The position numbers were made by a program, and so were the translations under genes. From the NCBI GenBank assembly GCA_027620495.1, contig JAQCEA010000002.1, forward strand, positions 1 through 64,000: a stretch of 64,000 bases of DNA, given 5' to 3'. The DNA comes from Pseudomonadota bacterium. GTDB lineage: Bacteria > Pseudomonadota > Alphaproteobacteria > Puniceispirillales > Puniceispirillaceae. This document shows positions 37,801 through 46,337 of the stretch, one piece after another. Under the pieces are notes generated by a model. The model worked only from the letters and a program-made list of their open reading frames with translations. It was not told where the DNA came from and made no database searches. Numbering within the stretch: position 1 is the stretch's first letter; every line of letters starts with the position of its first letter.

Positions 37801-39416
37801 AGTTGCCCGGCATCAAGGTAGATAGCCTGATCGCGCGGCTTCGCCATTCAACGCCCGGCGTCACATTGATTTCACCGCCACCGCATCACGATATCTATTC
37901 GATCGAAGATTTGGCCCAGTTGATCTATGATTTAAAGCAAATCAACCCAGACGCCAAAGTCTGTGTCAAGCTTGTGGCATCAACCGGTATCGGCACAATC
38001 GCCGCGGGTGTTGCCAAGGCCAAGGCCGATGCAATTTTGGTGTCTGGTCATGGCGGTGGTACCGGTGCCAGCCCGCAATCATCCATCAAACATGCGGGCA
38101 TGCCATGGGAAATGGGCCTGTCCGAAGTGCATCAGGTTTTGTCGATGAATGATTTGCGCAACAAGGTTGTGTTGCGTACCGATGGGGGACTCAAAACGGG
38201 TCGTGATATTGTCATGGCGGCGATGTTGGGGGCTGATGAATATGGTATTGGCACATCTTCGCTGATTGCCATGGGATGCATCATGGTGCGTCAATGTCAT
38301 TCCAACACATGCCCAGTTGGGGTATGTACCCAGCGCGATGATCTGCGTGCGAAATTTGAAGGCACGCCGGAAAAAGTCGTCCAGCTCTTTACCCATCTGG
38401 CCGAAGAAGTGCGCGAAATTTTGGCCGGTCTTGGCTTTACCTCGTTGCAACAGGTGATTGGTCGTACAGATCTTCTAACGCAGGTCAGCCGCGGTGATGC
38501 GGCGCTTGATGATCTTGATCTGAATCCTATTTTGGTGCGTGTTGACGGGGCTACCGATCTGGTAAGTTGCCGCAATATGCCGCGGGTTGAAGTGCCTGAT
38601 ACGCTGGACTCGCTGATGGTGGATGATGCCAAATTGGCGCTGGAAAATGGTGCCAAGATGCAGCTTTCCTACAATGTGGAAAACACCCAGCGTGCAATCG
38701 GGACAAGGCTGTCGTCTCATATTGTGCGGCGGTTTGGCATGACGGGTCTGCGCGAGAGACATATTTCGGTGCGTCTGCGCGGTTCTGCTGGGCAATCGCT
38801 AGGGGCGTTTGCGACCAAGGGGCTGTGGCTAGAGGTGATTGGTGACGCCAATGATTATGTTGGCAAGGGTTTGTCTGGCGGGGTGATTTCGGTGCGTCCA
38901 TCAGCCGCCGCCGGGTTTAATGCCAGCGACAATACCATCATCGGCAATACGGTTTTATATGGGGCGACGTCGGGCAAATTGTTTGCCGCTGGTCAGGCTG
39001 GGGAACGTATGTGTGTACGCAATTCTGGTGCCACCGCCGTTGTCGAGGGGGCCGGATCAAATGCGTGCGAATATATGACCGGTGGCAAGGTCGTTGTTCT
39101 AGGCGAAGTGGGGCAGAATTTTGGGGCTGGCATGACCGGCGGCATGGCTTTTATTTATGATCCGCAAGACAGCTTTGTTGCCCGTGCCAATGCCGAAACT
39201 TTGCATATAGCGCGCATCCAGCATCCACATTGGGAAGCCGTGTTGCGTGATTTGATCATCGAGCATGGAAAGGCCACCGAAAGTGTGATGGCGGCGCGGC
39301 TGCTCAATCAATGGGCAACGGCGGTCGGGCATTTTTGGCAAGTCGTGCCAAACGAGATTATCCCGGTATTAGACGTGCCACTCGACACAGGGGATACGGC
39401 GTCACAAACTGCCTGA
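34878..39416 (+). CDS. gltB: Glutamate synthase large subunit
   Basis: The alpha subunit of NADPH-GOGAT, 1512 residues, which makes two glutamates from glutamine and 2-oxoglutarate. The N-terminal amidotransferase nucleophile is Cys36 (HDACGVGF), exposed after propeptide removal. The FMN/2-oxoglutarate barrel has GHGGGTGASP and the 3Fe-4S cysteines lie in QCHSNTCPVGVCTQ. The C-terminal GXGXG beta-helix ends the protein (GKVVVLGEVGQNFGAGMTGG). AAGGAG precedes ATG 34878. The small subunit lies upstream, the reverse of E. coli. Confidence 0.97.
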   Translation: MTQSFDAQEYLARRARNEDRLTAAGVYGPEMEHDACGVGFVAARDGQPNRAVVESAIEALQAIWHRGAVDADGMTGDGAGIHIEIPRDFFIEHIARTGHDDDGGRLAVGMVFLPRTDLAAQERCRCIVEEEILAFGHFIYGWRQVPVNISALGQKAIATRPEIEQIMFSMPTDISEEEAERQLYLVRRRIEKAVIQDLISDFYICSLSTRSIIYKGMFLAEQVTAFFPDLLDQRFVSSFAIYHQRYSTNTKPTWRLAQPFRVLAHNGEINTIRGNQNWMSCHEDRMGSALFGTQIEDLKPVVAKGSSDSAALDAVFELLLRSGRDLPMVKTMMIPEAIDVSADNPRANLYAYCNSVMEPWDGPAAIAAYAGDWVVAGLDRNGLRPLRYVVTHDGLVVAGSETGMVVVPDTNIAERGRLGPGEMIGINLAEGRLYKDQELKDKLVKKCDWRQWIGRAKQMDALLANASGKASAPLEPKEARRRQYMAGWTMEDAELVLQPMAQTGKEAIGSMGDDTPLAVLSGHYRGLHHFFRQNFSQVTNPPIDSLRERYVMTLRTRLGNLGNILDEAPEQCDHLLLHSPVLTVPEWDALCLYLGDKAATIDCTFVDDGSDHALTAALERIQAEAEEAVRSGCEHVMLTDRNVNQDRVPLPMILATGAVHSHLVRQQLRTFASVNVASGECLDVHHFAVLIGVGATTVNAYVAEAAIADRHARGLLAGLEIGDAVGNYRKAIEDGLLKIMSKMGISVITSYRGGYNFEALGLSRSLVANYFPSMSSRISGLGLKGIAAGVLKMHKKAFAVDDVHLPVGGFFRYRKSGERHAFDGQLIHAMQHACDTGSYESWKKYSALVASQDPINLRDLLDFKPVHDPIDIDRVESITGIRKRLVSPGISLGALSPEAHETLSIAMNRIGAKSDSGEGGEDPARFKLRENGDNPSSAIKQIASGRFGVTAEYLNNCQEIEIKVAQGAKPGEGGQLPGIKVDSLIARLRHSTPGVTLISPPPHHDIYSIEDLAQLIYDLKQINPDAKVCVKLVASTGIGTIAAGVAKAKADAILVSGHGGGTGASPQSSIKHAGMPWEMGLSEVHQVLSMNDLRNKVVLRTDGGLKTGRDIVMAAMLGADEYGIGTSSLIAMGCIMVRQCHSNTCPVGVCTQRDDLRAKFEGTPEKVVQLFTHLAEEVREILAGLGFTSLQQVIGRTDLLTQVSRGDAALDDLDLNPILVRVDGATDLVSCRNMPRVEVPDTLDSLMVDDAKLALENGAKMQLSYNVENTQRAIGTRLSSHIVRRFGMTGLRERHISVRLRGSAGQSLGAFATKGLWLEVIGDANDYVGKGLSGGVISVRPSAAAGFNASDNTIIGNTVLYGATSGKLFAAGQAGERMCVRNSGATAVVEGAGSNACEYMTGGKVVVLGEVGQNFGAGMTGGMAFIYDPQDSFVARANAETLHIARIQHPHWEAVLRDLIIEHGKATESVMAARLLNQWATAVGHFWQVVPNEIIPVLDVPLDTGDTASQTA

Positions 39417-39505
39417 CGGGTCAGTATCTATACAGGGCAGATGGCCGCATTAACCAAGCAGAAAAGCTGATTGCGTCAACCGAGGCTTTGGTGTAAGTCA
39501 CCAAA

Positions 39506-40003
39506 ATGGTTGAGATTTCAAAGCAAACAGCAGCTGATGATGCGGCAATTGAAACATTGATGGGCGAGGCATTTGGCCCGGCCCGCTATAGCCGGTCGGT
39601 ATGGTTGCTGCGTTCCGGGCCACCAATTTCTGATTTATGTCTTGTGTTGCGCCAGTCCGACACCATGCTGGCATCGCTCCGTTTTTGGGAAGTGCGGCTA
39701 GAACAGCAAACTGTGTTGCTTTTGGGGCCACTTGCCGTCCAGCCAGATTTGCGTGGTCAAGGCTATGGCCAGCAGATTGTGAAAGAGGGGCTGGCACGCG
39801 CCAAGGCGATGGGTAAATGGCCATTGGTTTTGGTGTCTGGCGAACCAGATTATTATCCAAAATTTGGTTTTGTGCCGGCCGCATCTTATCAGCTAGACTG
39901 GCCCGGATTTGTCGAGCCGGAACGCCTGCAATTTTTAGAATTACAACAAGGGGCGTTGGCAGCACTGCGGCCGCCCTTGCGGGTGCGGGCCGTAAATGCA
40001 TAA
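39506..40003 (+). CDS. GNAT family N-acetyltransferase
   Basis: A 165-residue YhbS-like GNAT acetyltransferase. The acetyl-CoA pyrophosphate loop is seen in PDLRGQGYGQQIVKEGL, followed by VSGEPDYYPKFGFVPA, typical of this subgroup. The substrate is unknown. It lies 29 bases before the GST-fold gene on the same strand, so the two may be co-transcribed. The N-terminal start ATG is the first in frame after gltB. Confidence 0.85.
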   Translation: MVEISKQTAADDAAIETLMGEAFGPARYSRSVWLLRSGPPISDLCLVLRQSDTMLASLRFWEVRLEQQTVLLLGPLAVQPDLRGQGYGQQIVKEGLARAKAMGKWPLVLVSGEPDYYPKFGFVPAASYQLDWPGFVEPERLQFLELQQGALAALRPPLRVRAVNA

Positions 40004-40032
40004 GGCAAGAAAAAGGTAGGGTGTTTTAGTCA

Positions 40033-40707
40033 ATGCGTGTGCTGCATCATTATCAGCTGTCGGCCTCGGCACGATTTATCCGTTTGGTTCTGGCTGAACG
40101 TAGCCTTGTGTTTCTGCCAAAAATTGAAATCCCGTGGGAGCGTAACGACGCATTTTTGTCGCTGAACCCAGCTGGTGACGTGCCGGTATTGGTGGCGGAA
40201 GACGGGTTGGTTGTTTCGGGGGGAACGGTTATTGCCGAATATATTGAAGAAACCGAACCTGCCAGCACCGCTGATCTATTGTGGGGAGAGGCGCCGATGC
40301 GCGCCGAAATCCGACGTCTGGTGCATTGGTTTGAATTTAAATTCAACCGTGAAGTTGGCGGCCCATTGGTGGCTGAACGGGTGATCAAACGATTTTCTGG
40401 ATCGGGCGAGATATCATCTTCAGTGATCCGTGCGGCGCTCAGTAATTTGCAAATTCATATGGATTATATTGATTGGTTGTCAGAACAAGGCAATTGGCTG
40501 GCGGGAAAAAGATTGTCACTTGCCGATCTGGCCGCCGCGGCGCATCTGTCGGTGCTTGATTTTTTAGGCGATGTGGACTGGAGCCGCCACCCAGAAGCGA
40601 AAATCTGGTACGCAAAAATGAAGTCGCGCCCGTCTTTTCGTGATCTTTTGGGCGATCAGGTTGTTGGTCTGGTGCCGCCACTACATTACAGCGATATGGA
40701 TTTTTAA
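40033..40707 (+). CDS. fzlA: GST-fold protein, probable FzlA
   Basis: A glutathione S-transferase-fold protein, 224 residues. The N-terminal thioredoxin-like domain (about 1-80, with LNPAGDVPVLVAEDG) and the C-terminal helical domain (LSLADLAAAAHLSVLDFLGDV) are intact. The length, the linker FEFKFNREVGGPLVAERVIKR and the C-terminus ending HYSDMDF resemble FzlA, the FtsZ-binding division protein of Caulobacter and relatives. The FzlA identity is from memory of the family's C-terminal pattern. If wrong, it is simply an uncharacterised GST. Confidence 0.65.
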   Translation: MRVLHHYQLSASARFIRLVLAERSLVFLPKIEIPWERNDAFLSLNPAGDVPVLVAEDGLVVSGGTVIAEYIEETEPASTADLLWGEAPMRAEIRRLVHWFEFKFNREVGGPLVAERVIKRFSGSGEISSSVIRAALSNLQIHMDYIDWLSEQGNWLAGKRLSLADLAAAAHLSVLDFLGDVDWSRHPEAKIWYAKMKSRPSFRDLLGDQVVGLVPPLHYSDMDF

Positions 40708-40735
40708 ACTAATATAAACCTGCACTCTGGTAGTT

Positions 40736-40783
40736 GGCCGGAGTCAGATGGCCGGAGTCAGATAGCCGGTGTTAGATGGCCGG
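40736..40783. repeat. 14-bp tandem repeat array
   Basis: Units GGCCGGAGTCAGAT at 40736-40749 and 40750-40763 are identical. A diverged copy AGCCGGTGTTAGAT (40764-40777) and the first six bases of a fourth follow. The array runs into the 3' end of the convergent hydrolase gene; its stop codon (40772-40774) lies inside the third unit. Confidence 0.9.
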
Positions 40784-41545
40784 GCTGGTATTGGCGATCA
40801 GCGACACAAGCTCATCAAGCACGCGTTCCAGTTGGGCCAATTGGCGTGGTTCTGAATATCGGTGGGTGGCGGTCTTGTCCAACATCACCGCCACATCATC
40901 TGATTGCAGCTGATCTGCCAGTCTTGTTGCTGTTTGCCATGGTACCTCGGCATCTTGCATACCGTGCAATAACCGCACCGGCACCTGTATCAAAAGCGGG
41001 GCCTGCAACCGCAAATGCTGGCGTCCATCTTCAATCAAATGATAGGGATAAATTACCGGATCATCTGCATAGGGATTTTCAAAGGTGATTTGACCAGAGG
41101 TCTTAAAATCTGCTTTTGCCGCGTCACTTAGCGGGTTCCAGATTAATTCTTCGGTGAAATCAGGTGCCGCGGCGATGCCGACCAGCGCCGCAACACGGGC
41201 AGGGCGGGCCAGCGCCAGATTAAGCATAATCCACCCACCAAGAGATGACCCCACCACAATTTGCGGGCCATCGGTATGCGCGTCAATCATGTCGATGGTG
41301 TCGCGCGTCCAGTCTGAAATATTGGTTTGCAGAAAATCGCCATCAGATTGCCCGTGACCGCTATAGTCAAAACGCAAGAATGACTGTCCACGACGCTCTG
41401 CCCAGGCTTGTATATGCATGGCCTTGCTACCATTCATATCAGACCCATGGCCGCATAAAAATACAACGCCCGGTTGTATGCCTGATATGCGGTGATAGGC
41501 GATGGCACCAAATTGATCTATGATATGTTTAGAAACTGCTGTCAT
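40772..41545 (-). CDS. Alpha/beta hydrolase
   Basis: A 257-residue serine hydrolase of the alpha/beta fold, resembling the ABHD10-type palmitoyl thioesterase group. The nucleophile elbow is GSSLGGW, the oxyanion/His-Gly segment is FLCGHGSDMNGSKA, and FLRFDYSGHGQSDG is typical. The catalytic Asp and His probably lie in LLHGMQDAEVPW and the ATHRYSEP region. I chose ATG 41545 because AAGG lies eight bases upstream; two further in-frame starts precede it. The stop codon falls in a tandem repeat. It is divergent from the glycosyltransferase. Confidence 0.82.
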   Translation of the reverse strand: MTAVSKHIIDQFGAIAYHRISGIQPGVVFLCGHGSDMNGSKAMHIQAWAERRGQSFLRFDYSGHGQSDGDFLQTNISDWTRDTIDMIDAHTDGPQIVVGSSLGGWIMLNLALARPARVAALVGIAAAPDFTEELIWNPLSDAAKADFKTSGQITFENPYADDPVIYPYHLIEDGRQHLRLQAPLLIQVPVRLLHGMQDAEVPWQTATRLADQLQSDDVAVMLDKTATHRYSEPRQLAQLERVLDELVSLIANTSPAI

Positions 41546-41603
41546 CCCCATCACCTTGCGTTATAGTGTCGGCCTATGATTCACATCCGGCATATCTTCT
41601 ATC

Positions 41604-42797
41604 ATGGCAAAACCAACAGTTAAATTCAAACAGCCATCCGGCAGACAGCCGGTGATTGTGCAAATTCTGCCAGCTTTGGTGCGCGGCGGCGTTGAAAGAG
41701 GCACGGTTGAAATGGCGCAAGCCATTCAGGCCGCCGGTGGGCATTCTGTGGTGATATCAAATGGTGGGCCGCTGGTCCGGCATGTCGAACGGTGCGGGGG
41801 CAAACATATTGCGTTGCCGGTGCATGTGAAGAACCCGTTGCGCTGGCCGGGGTTGCGCCGCCAATTAAAAACTATTTTTCAGGCCGAGGGCGCCGATATT
41901 GTGCATGTCCGATCGCGGGTGCCAGCATGGCTCGCGCTGAATCTGGCAAAATCCATGGGCATTGCCACCATCAGCACTGTGCATAGCCGCTTTACCACTA
42001 CATCATTTTTAAAGCGGCGCTATAATGCCAAGCTTCTTGATGCCGGGCAGGTGATTGCCATTTCCAATTATGTTCATGGTCTGATTACCAGCCAATATAT
42101 TGGCGTTGAAGACCGGCTGACAGTTGTGCATCGCGGTGTTGATACTGTCACATTTGACCCGGCGGCGGTTAGTCAAGCGCGGATCATTAATTTTGCCGAG
42201 TCTGTGGCGCTTCCTGAAGATGTGCCGGTGCTTATGATGCCGGCACGGTCTTCATCATGGAAAGGGCATCATATTCTGCTTGATGCGCTTGCCAAGCTGA
42301 CTGATCTGCGCTTTGTCTGTCTTTTTGTTGGGGCTGGTGACGGCAAAGCTGGGTTTGTCAAAGACATAACAGAATATGCACAGGCACGCGGGCTAGAAGG
42401 GCGGTTTCGTCTGACCCCAGTTGTTGATGATATGCCAGCCGCATTGATGGTGGCTGATGTTGTGGTGATGCCGTCAATTACGCCGGAACCTTTTGGCCGC
42501 GTTGCACTTGAGGCCCAATCCATGGGCCGGCCCATTGTGGCGTTTGCGCATGGCGGTGCCGTTGAATCCATTGAACATGAAAAAACCGGGTGGCTGGCAA
42601 CCCCCGGCGATGCTAACAGTTTGGCCGAAAATCTGCGCGCCGCCCTGTCCTTAAAGCCCCGCGCCCGAAAGGCCTATGCGCATAATGCGCGGGCGCATAT
42701 CGAAGCGTATTTTTCAACCGATCGAATGTGTCAAGAAACGCTGAAAATATACCGCCGTATGCTGGCAAAAAACCAAAAGAATAGTGCGGCGCGATAA
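41604..42797 (+). CDS. Glycosyltransferase family 4 protein
   Basis: A 397-residue GT-B fold glycosyltransferase. The N-terminal acceptor domain starts with VQILPALVRGGVERGTVEMA. The C-terminal donor domain has ARSSSWKGHHILLDAL and the E-x7-E motif in EPFGRVALEAQSMGRPIVA. Such enzymes build lipopolysaccharide or exopolysaccharide; the sugar and acceptor are not evident. It stands between a divergent hydrolase and thrS, outside any visible polysaccharide cluster. Confidence 0.88.
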   Translation: MAKPTVKFKQPSGRQPVIVQILPALVRGGVERGTVEMAQAIQAAGGHSVVISNGGPLVRHVERCGGKHIALPVHVKNPLRWPGLRRQLKTIFQAEGADIVHVRSRVPAWLALNLAKSMGIATISTVHSRFTTTSFLKRRYNAKLLDAGQVIAISNYVHGLITSQYIGVEDRLTVVHRGVDTVTFDPAAVSQARIINFAESVALPEDVPVLMMPARSSSWKGHHILLDALAKLTDLRFVCLFVGAGDGKAGFVKDITEYAQARGLEGRFRLTPVVDDMPAALMVADVVVMPSITPEPFGRVALEAQSMGRPIVAFAHGGAVESIEHEKTGWLATPGDANSLAENLRAALSLKPRARKAYAHNARAHIEAYFSTDRMCQETLKIYRRMLAKNQKNSAAR

Positions 42798-42963
42798 TCC
42801 GGCCCGGCGCGGTGCATGGTCGCTGTGCCGCTGGGTGCGCTTTGGCTTGAGTTTTCATCAGTGAGCGACTATTTTCGGTGCGATTTGTGAAGCGGTATCG
42901 ATTTTGCAGCGCTTGATAATAGATCCGTTCACATCGCAGTTAAAATAAAGGTAAATCGATAAA

Positions 42964-44889
42964 ATGCCGAATATCACGCTTCCAGATGGGTCGGTTCGAT
43001 CATATGACGGGCCGGTCACCGCCGCCACGATTGCAAGCGATATTGGTCCCGGGTTGGCAAAGGCGGCATTGATCGCGGTCGTTGATGGTGACGAATGGGA
43101 TCTGTCGCGTCCGATCGAAACAGATGCCGCCGTTGCGCTGGTCACTGCCAAGGACGAGGCGGCATTGGCGTTGTTGCGGCATGATTGTGCGCATGTGATG
43201 GCCGAGGCAGTGCTAGAGCTATTTCCGGAAACCAAAGTGACAATTGGCCCCGCCATTGAAAACGGCTTTTATTATGATTTCCATCGCACCGTAGCTTTTT
43301 CCGAGGATGACCTCGCGGCTATTGAAAAACGCATGCATGAAATTGTCGATCGTGACGAGGCGATTGTGCGGCGCGTCTGGTCGCGCGATGAAGCCGTTGC
43401 CTTTTATCAAAAAAATGATGAGCCGTTTAAAGTAGAGCTGGTAGAAGCGATCCCTGCTGATGAAACAGTGACATTCTATCAGCAGGGCAATTTTATTGAT
43501 TTATGTCGCGGGCCGCACGCGCCATCGACCGGCAAGATTGGACATGCCTTCAAATTGATGAAAGTAGCCGGGGCCTATTGGCGCGGCGATTCAAACCGGC
43601 CAATGCTGCAGCGTATCTATGGTACAGCCTGGACCAGTGAAAAGGATCTCACTGCCTATTTGACCATGCTGGAAGAGGCGGAAAAGCGGGATCACCGGAA
43701 ACTTGGCAAACAGCTGGGATTGTTCCATCTGCAAGAAGAGGCGGCCGGGTCCGTATTCTGGCACGCGAAAGGTTGGATTCTCTACCGCGAGATTGAAGCC
43801 TATGTGCGGCGGCGGCTTGACGCGGCTGGCTATAGCGAAGTTAAGACACCGCAATTGGTGGATAGATCGCTGTGGGAGGCGTCTGGTCACTGGGAAAAAT
43901 TTGGTGAGAATATGTTTACCGCGCAGTCTGAAGATGAACGGACCTTGGCGCTAAAACCGATGAATTGCCCCTGTCATGTGCAGATTTTCCGGCAAGGCAT
44001 CAAATCTTATCGAGATTTACCGTTGCGCATGGCCGAATTTGGGTCGTGTCACCGCAACGAACCATCTGGTGCCTTGCATGGCATCATGCGGGTACGTGCC
44101 TTTACCCAAGATGACGCACATATTTTCTGTACTGAAAATCAAATTACCGAAGAATCGGTGAAATTTTGTGCGTTGTTGCAATCAATCTATGCTGATTTTG
44201 GATTTCATGATGTGCGGGTTAAATTTTCTGACCGTCCAGAGGTAAGGGCCGGTGATGATGCCACATGGGACCGCGCCGAGGCGGCCCTGACCAACGCCAC
44301 ACATGCCGCTGGCCTTGATACGGTTTTGAACCCGGGTGAGGGTGCCTTTTACGGACCAAAGCTGGAATTTGTGTTGCGTGACGCGATCGGCCGTGATTGG
44401 CAATGCGGTACGTTGCAGGTTGATTTTGTCCTGCCCGAACGTCTTGATGCCGAATATGTTGGTGAAGATGGCAACCGGCATCGCCCAGTGATGTTGCACC
44501 GGGCCATTTTGGGGTCTATGGAACGCTGGATTGGCATTTTGATTGAGCAATATGCTGGCCGTATGCCAGCATGGCTGGCACCGGTGCAGATTGTGGTGGC
44601 GTCGATTACCGATAGCGCGAATGCCTATGCGCGCGAGGTTGCCGCGGCGGCGGCGGCGGCTGGCTTGCGGGTTGAAACCGACCTGCGTAATGAAAAAATC
44701 AGCTATAAGGTGCGTGAACACAGCGTTATTAAAGTGCCGTTTATTTTGGCGGTTGGCGGGCGCGAAGCCGAAGCCGGTACGGTGGCATTGCGGCGTCTTG
44801 GGTCAAATGACCAACAGGTGCTGGACGCGCATGAAACCATTTCGATGCTTCGAGACGAAAGTCTTGCACCTGACATGCAAAGCCGCTAA
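42964..44889 (+). CDS. thrS: Threonine-tRNA ligase
   Basis: Threonyl-tRNA synthetase, 641 residues. Domains in order are TGS (1-62), editing domain ([17 protein letters not shown], and the Cys-containing FIDLCRGPH), class II catalytic core with motif 2 ([15 protein letters not shown]) and zinc/active-site residues ([10 protein letters not shown]), and the anticodon-binding domain ([19 protein letters not shown]). It heads the thrS-infC-rpmI-rplT-pheS-pheT cluster found in many bacteria. AAAGG lies 13 bases upstream of the ATG. Confidence 0.97.
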   Translation: MPNITLPDGSVRSYDGPVTAATIASDIGPGLAKAALIAVVDGDEWDLSRPIETDAAVALVTAKDEAALALLRHDCAHVMAEAVLELFPETKVTIGPAIENGFYYDFHRTVAFSEDDLAAIEKRMHEIVDRDEAIVRRVWSRDEAVAFYQKNDEPFKVELVEAIPADETVTFYQQGNFIDLCRGPHAPSTGKIGHAFKLMKVAGAYWRGDSNRPMLQRIYGTAWTSEKDLTAYLTMLEEAEKRDHRKLGKQLGLFHLQEEAAGSVFWHAKGWILYREIEAYVRRRLDAAGYSEVKTPQLVDRSLWEASGHWEKFGENMFTAQSEDERTLALKPMNCPCHVQIFRQGIKSYRDLPLRMAEFGSCHRNEPSGALHGIMRVRAFTQDDAHIFCTENQITEESVKFCALLQSIYADFGFHDVRVKFSDRPEVRAGDDATWDRAEAALTNATHAAGLDTVLNPGEGAFYGPKLEFVLRDAIGRDWQCGTLQVDFVLPERLDAEYVGEDGNRHRPVMLHRAILGSMERWIGILIEQYAGRMPAWLAPVQIVVASITDSANAYAREVAAAAAAAGLRVETDLRNEKISYKVREHSVIKVPFILAVGGREAEAGTVALRRLGSNDQQVLDAHETISMLRDESLAPDMQSR

Positions 44890-44988
44890 ATAACCGTGAA
44901 ATGCTAAAAAACTAGCAATTTTGTCGTGGTTTTGTTAGTTATGCTAGCGCTTCCGTTGCCCGGGGTCCGGCCAGCAGGAGGGGGTATC

Positions 44989-45027
44989 ATGACAGCTATA
45001 GGAGAGTTACATAGCACGTCCACCTAG
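44989..45027 (+). CDS. Putative 12-residue leader peptide overlapping infC
   Basis: A tiny open frame encoding [12 protein letters not shown], then TAG at 45025-45027. It starts 4 bases after a strong purine tract (AGGAGGGGG, 44977-44985) and runs 17 bases past the proposed AUA start of infC in another frame. Its SD is much stronger than needed for chance. Ribosomes translating it would cross the infC start site, so it could couple or compete with IF3 synthesis. No expression evidence is available; the ATG could instead reflect a decayed start. Confidence 0.45.
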   Translation: MTAIGELHSTST

Positions 45028-45547
45028 TAATACGCCGCCAACAATGGACGGCCCGCGCATCAATGGCGCCATTCGCGCGCCAAAGGTACGCTGTATTGAC
45101 CCTGAAGGCGAACAACTCGGGGTACTTGATACGCATGACGCTATTCGCAAAGCTGAGGATTTTGGCCTCGATCTTGTTGAAGTCCAGCCCAACGCAGATC
45201 CACCAGTTTGCAAAATACTCGATTACGGTAAATTCAAATATGAAGCGCAGAAACGTGCAAACGAAGCCCGTAAAAAGCAAAAAATTATCGAAGTCAAAGA
45301 AATCAAGTTGCGTCCGAATATTGATGAACATGACTATCAGGTGAAGATGCGTAATGTGCAGAAATTCCTGAATGCTGGCGATAAGGTTAAGGTGACATTG
45401 CGGTTTCGTGGCCGTGAAATGGCGCACCAAGAACTTGGCGCGAATGTATTGACGCGGGTGCGAGAAGAAACCGATGAATTCGCCAAAGTGGAGGCCATGC
45501 CAAAACTAGAAGGCCGCCAAATGATTATGGTGCTGGCACCAAAATAG
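45011..45547 (+). CDS. infC: Translation initiation factor IF-3, with AUA start codon
   Basis: IF3, 178 residues, which keeps 30S subunits free and checks the initiator tRNA and start codon. The N-domain has [12 protein letters not shown] and [23 protein letters not shown]; the C-domain has [18 protein letters not shown] and [13 protein letters not shown]. The first ATG (45044) would truncate the N-terminus. Reading back in frame, ATA 45011 gives [18 protein letters not shown] and has GGAG six bases upstream; a TAG at 44999-45001 closes the frame. A rare start codon in infC is the known basis of IF3 autoregulation in E. coli (AUU there). Confidence 0.9.
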   Translation: MARPPSNTPPTMDGPRINGAIRAPKVRCIDPEGEQLGVLDTHDAIRKAEDFGLDLVEVQPNADPPVCKILDYGKFKYEAQKRANEARKKQKIIEVKEIKLRPNIDEHDYQVKMRNVQKFLNAGDKVKVTLRFRGREMAHQELGANVLTRVREETDEFAKVEAMPKLEGRQMIMVLAPK

Positions 45548-45562
45548 GTGCCTTGCTGGTTT

Positions 45563-45594
45563 GGTGATATCTGTGCTAACCGGCCGATATCACC
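45563..45594 (+). terminator. Hairpin after infC, terminator or attenuator
   Basis: A 9-bp perfect stem, GGTGATATC (45563-45571) and GATATCACC (45586-45594), is followed by TTATGGTTTTC. The T-run is broken, so termination may be partial. It lies between infC and rpmI, where ribosomal protein L20 controls expression in several bacteria. Confidence 0.5.
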
Positions 45595-45702
45595 TTATGG
45601 TTTTCAGGGCTTGATTCTGCATCAATATCGCCCTATAACCACAGCGCTTTGAAGATTGCCGCGACCGGGCCTGAAAAAACAGGGCATGCCCGGCCGGTAA
45701 AT

Positions 45703-45719
45703 GCCAATATTTTATTGGC
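45703..45719 (+). promoter_or_regulatory. Hairpin upstream of the rpmI ribosome-binding site
   Basis: GCCAATA and TATTGGC form a 7-bp stem with a 3-base loop, ending 15 bases before AGAAAGAGG, the rpmI ribosome-binding site. A GGGCATGCCC palindrome lies at 45682-45691. Together they may form a leader fold, for example for L20 binding, but no consensus was recognised. Confidence 0.4.
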
Positions 45720-45745
45720 CCCCTTTACAAAAGAAAGAGGTCAAA

Positions 45746-45943
45746 ATGCCCAAGATGAAGACCAAAAGCGGTGCGAAAAAACGCTTTCGCCTGACCGCTA
45801 GTGGTAAGGTTCGTGGCTCTGCCGCCTTCCTTAGCCACAATCTAAGACGCCGTTCCCAGAAAATGAAACGTCAAGCCCGTGGCACCATGATTTTGAATGA
45901 TGCTGATGCGCGGATTGTAAAACGTTTCCTTCCATACGCTTAA
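45746..45943 (+). CDS. rpmI: 50S ribosomal protein L35
   Basis: L35, 65 residues, very basic, with the standard N-terminus [14 protein letters not shown] and the [13 protein letters not shown] segment. ATG 45746 has AGAAAGAGG upstream. It is followed after 13 bases by rplT. Confidence 0.96.
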   Translation: MPKMKTKSGAKKRFRLTASGKVRGSAAFLSHNLRRRSQKMKRQARGTMILNDADARIVKRFLPYA

Positions 45944-45956
45944 CGGAGGCTGGAAC

Positions 45957-46310
45957 ATGGCACGCGTTAAAAGAGGTACCACGACACATGCTCGTCACGC
46001 CAAAGTGATCAAGGCGGCAAAGGGCTATTATGGACGTCGTAAAAATACATATAGAACAGCAACCCAAGCGGTCGATAAAGCACGGCAATATGCCTATCGC
46101 GACCGCCGTGTTCGCAAGCGGGAATTCCGTGCTTTGTGGATTCAGCGGATCAATGCGGCGGCCCGGTTGCATGGTCTGACTTATTCACAGATGATGGGCG
46201 GGTTGATCAAAGCCGGTATCGAAATTGACCGGAAAATGCTTGCTGATCTGGCGGTACATGAACCGCAGGCATTTGCAGCCTTGGTCGAACGGTCAAGAGC
46301 GGCAAGCTAG
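45957..46310 (+). CDS. rplT: 50S ribosomal protein L20
   Basis: L20, 117 residues, an early assembly protein of the 50S subunit. It has the basic N-terminal extension ([30 protein letters not shown], shown in conserved form) and the globular [25 protein letters not shown] precedes the ATG. In other bacteria L20 represses its own operon by binding the leader. Confidence 0.97.
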   Translation: MARVKRGTTTHARHAKVIKAAKGYYGRRKNTYRTATQAVDKARQYAYRDRRVRKREFRALWIQRINAAARLHGLTYSQMMGGLIKAGIEIDRKMLADLAVHEPQAFAALVERSRAAS

Positions 46311-46337
46311 GGGTATTCCCGCGATAATATCAAACGC

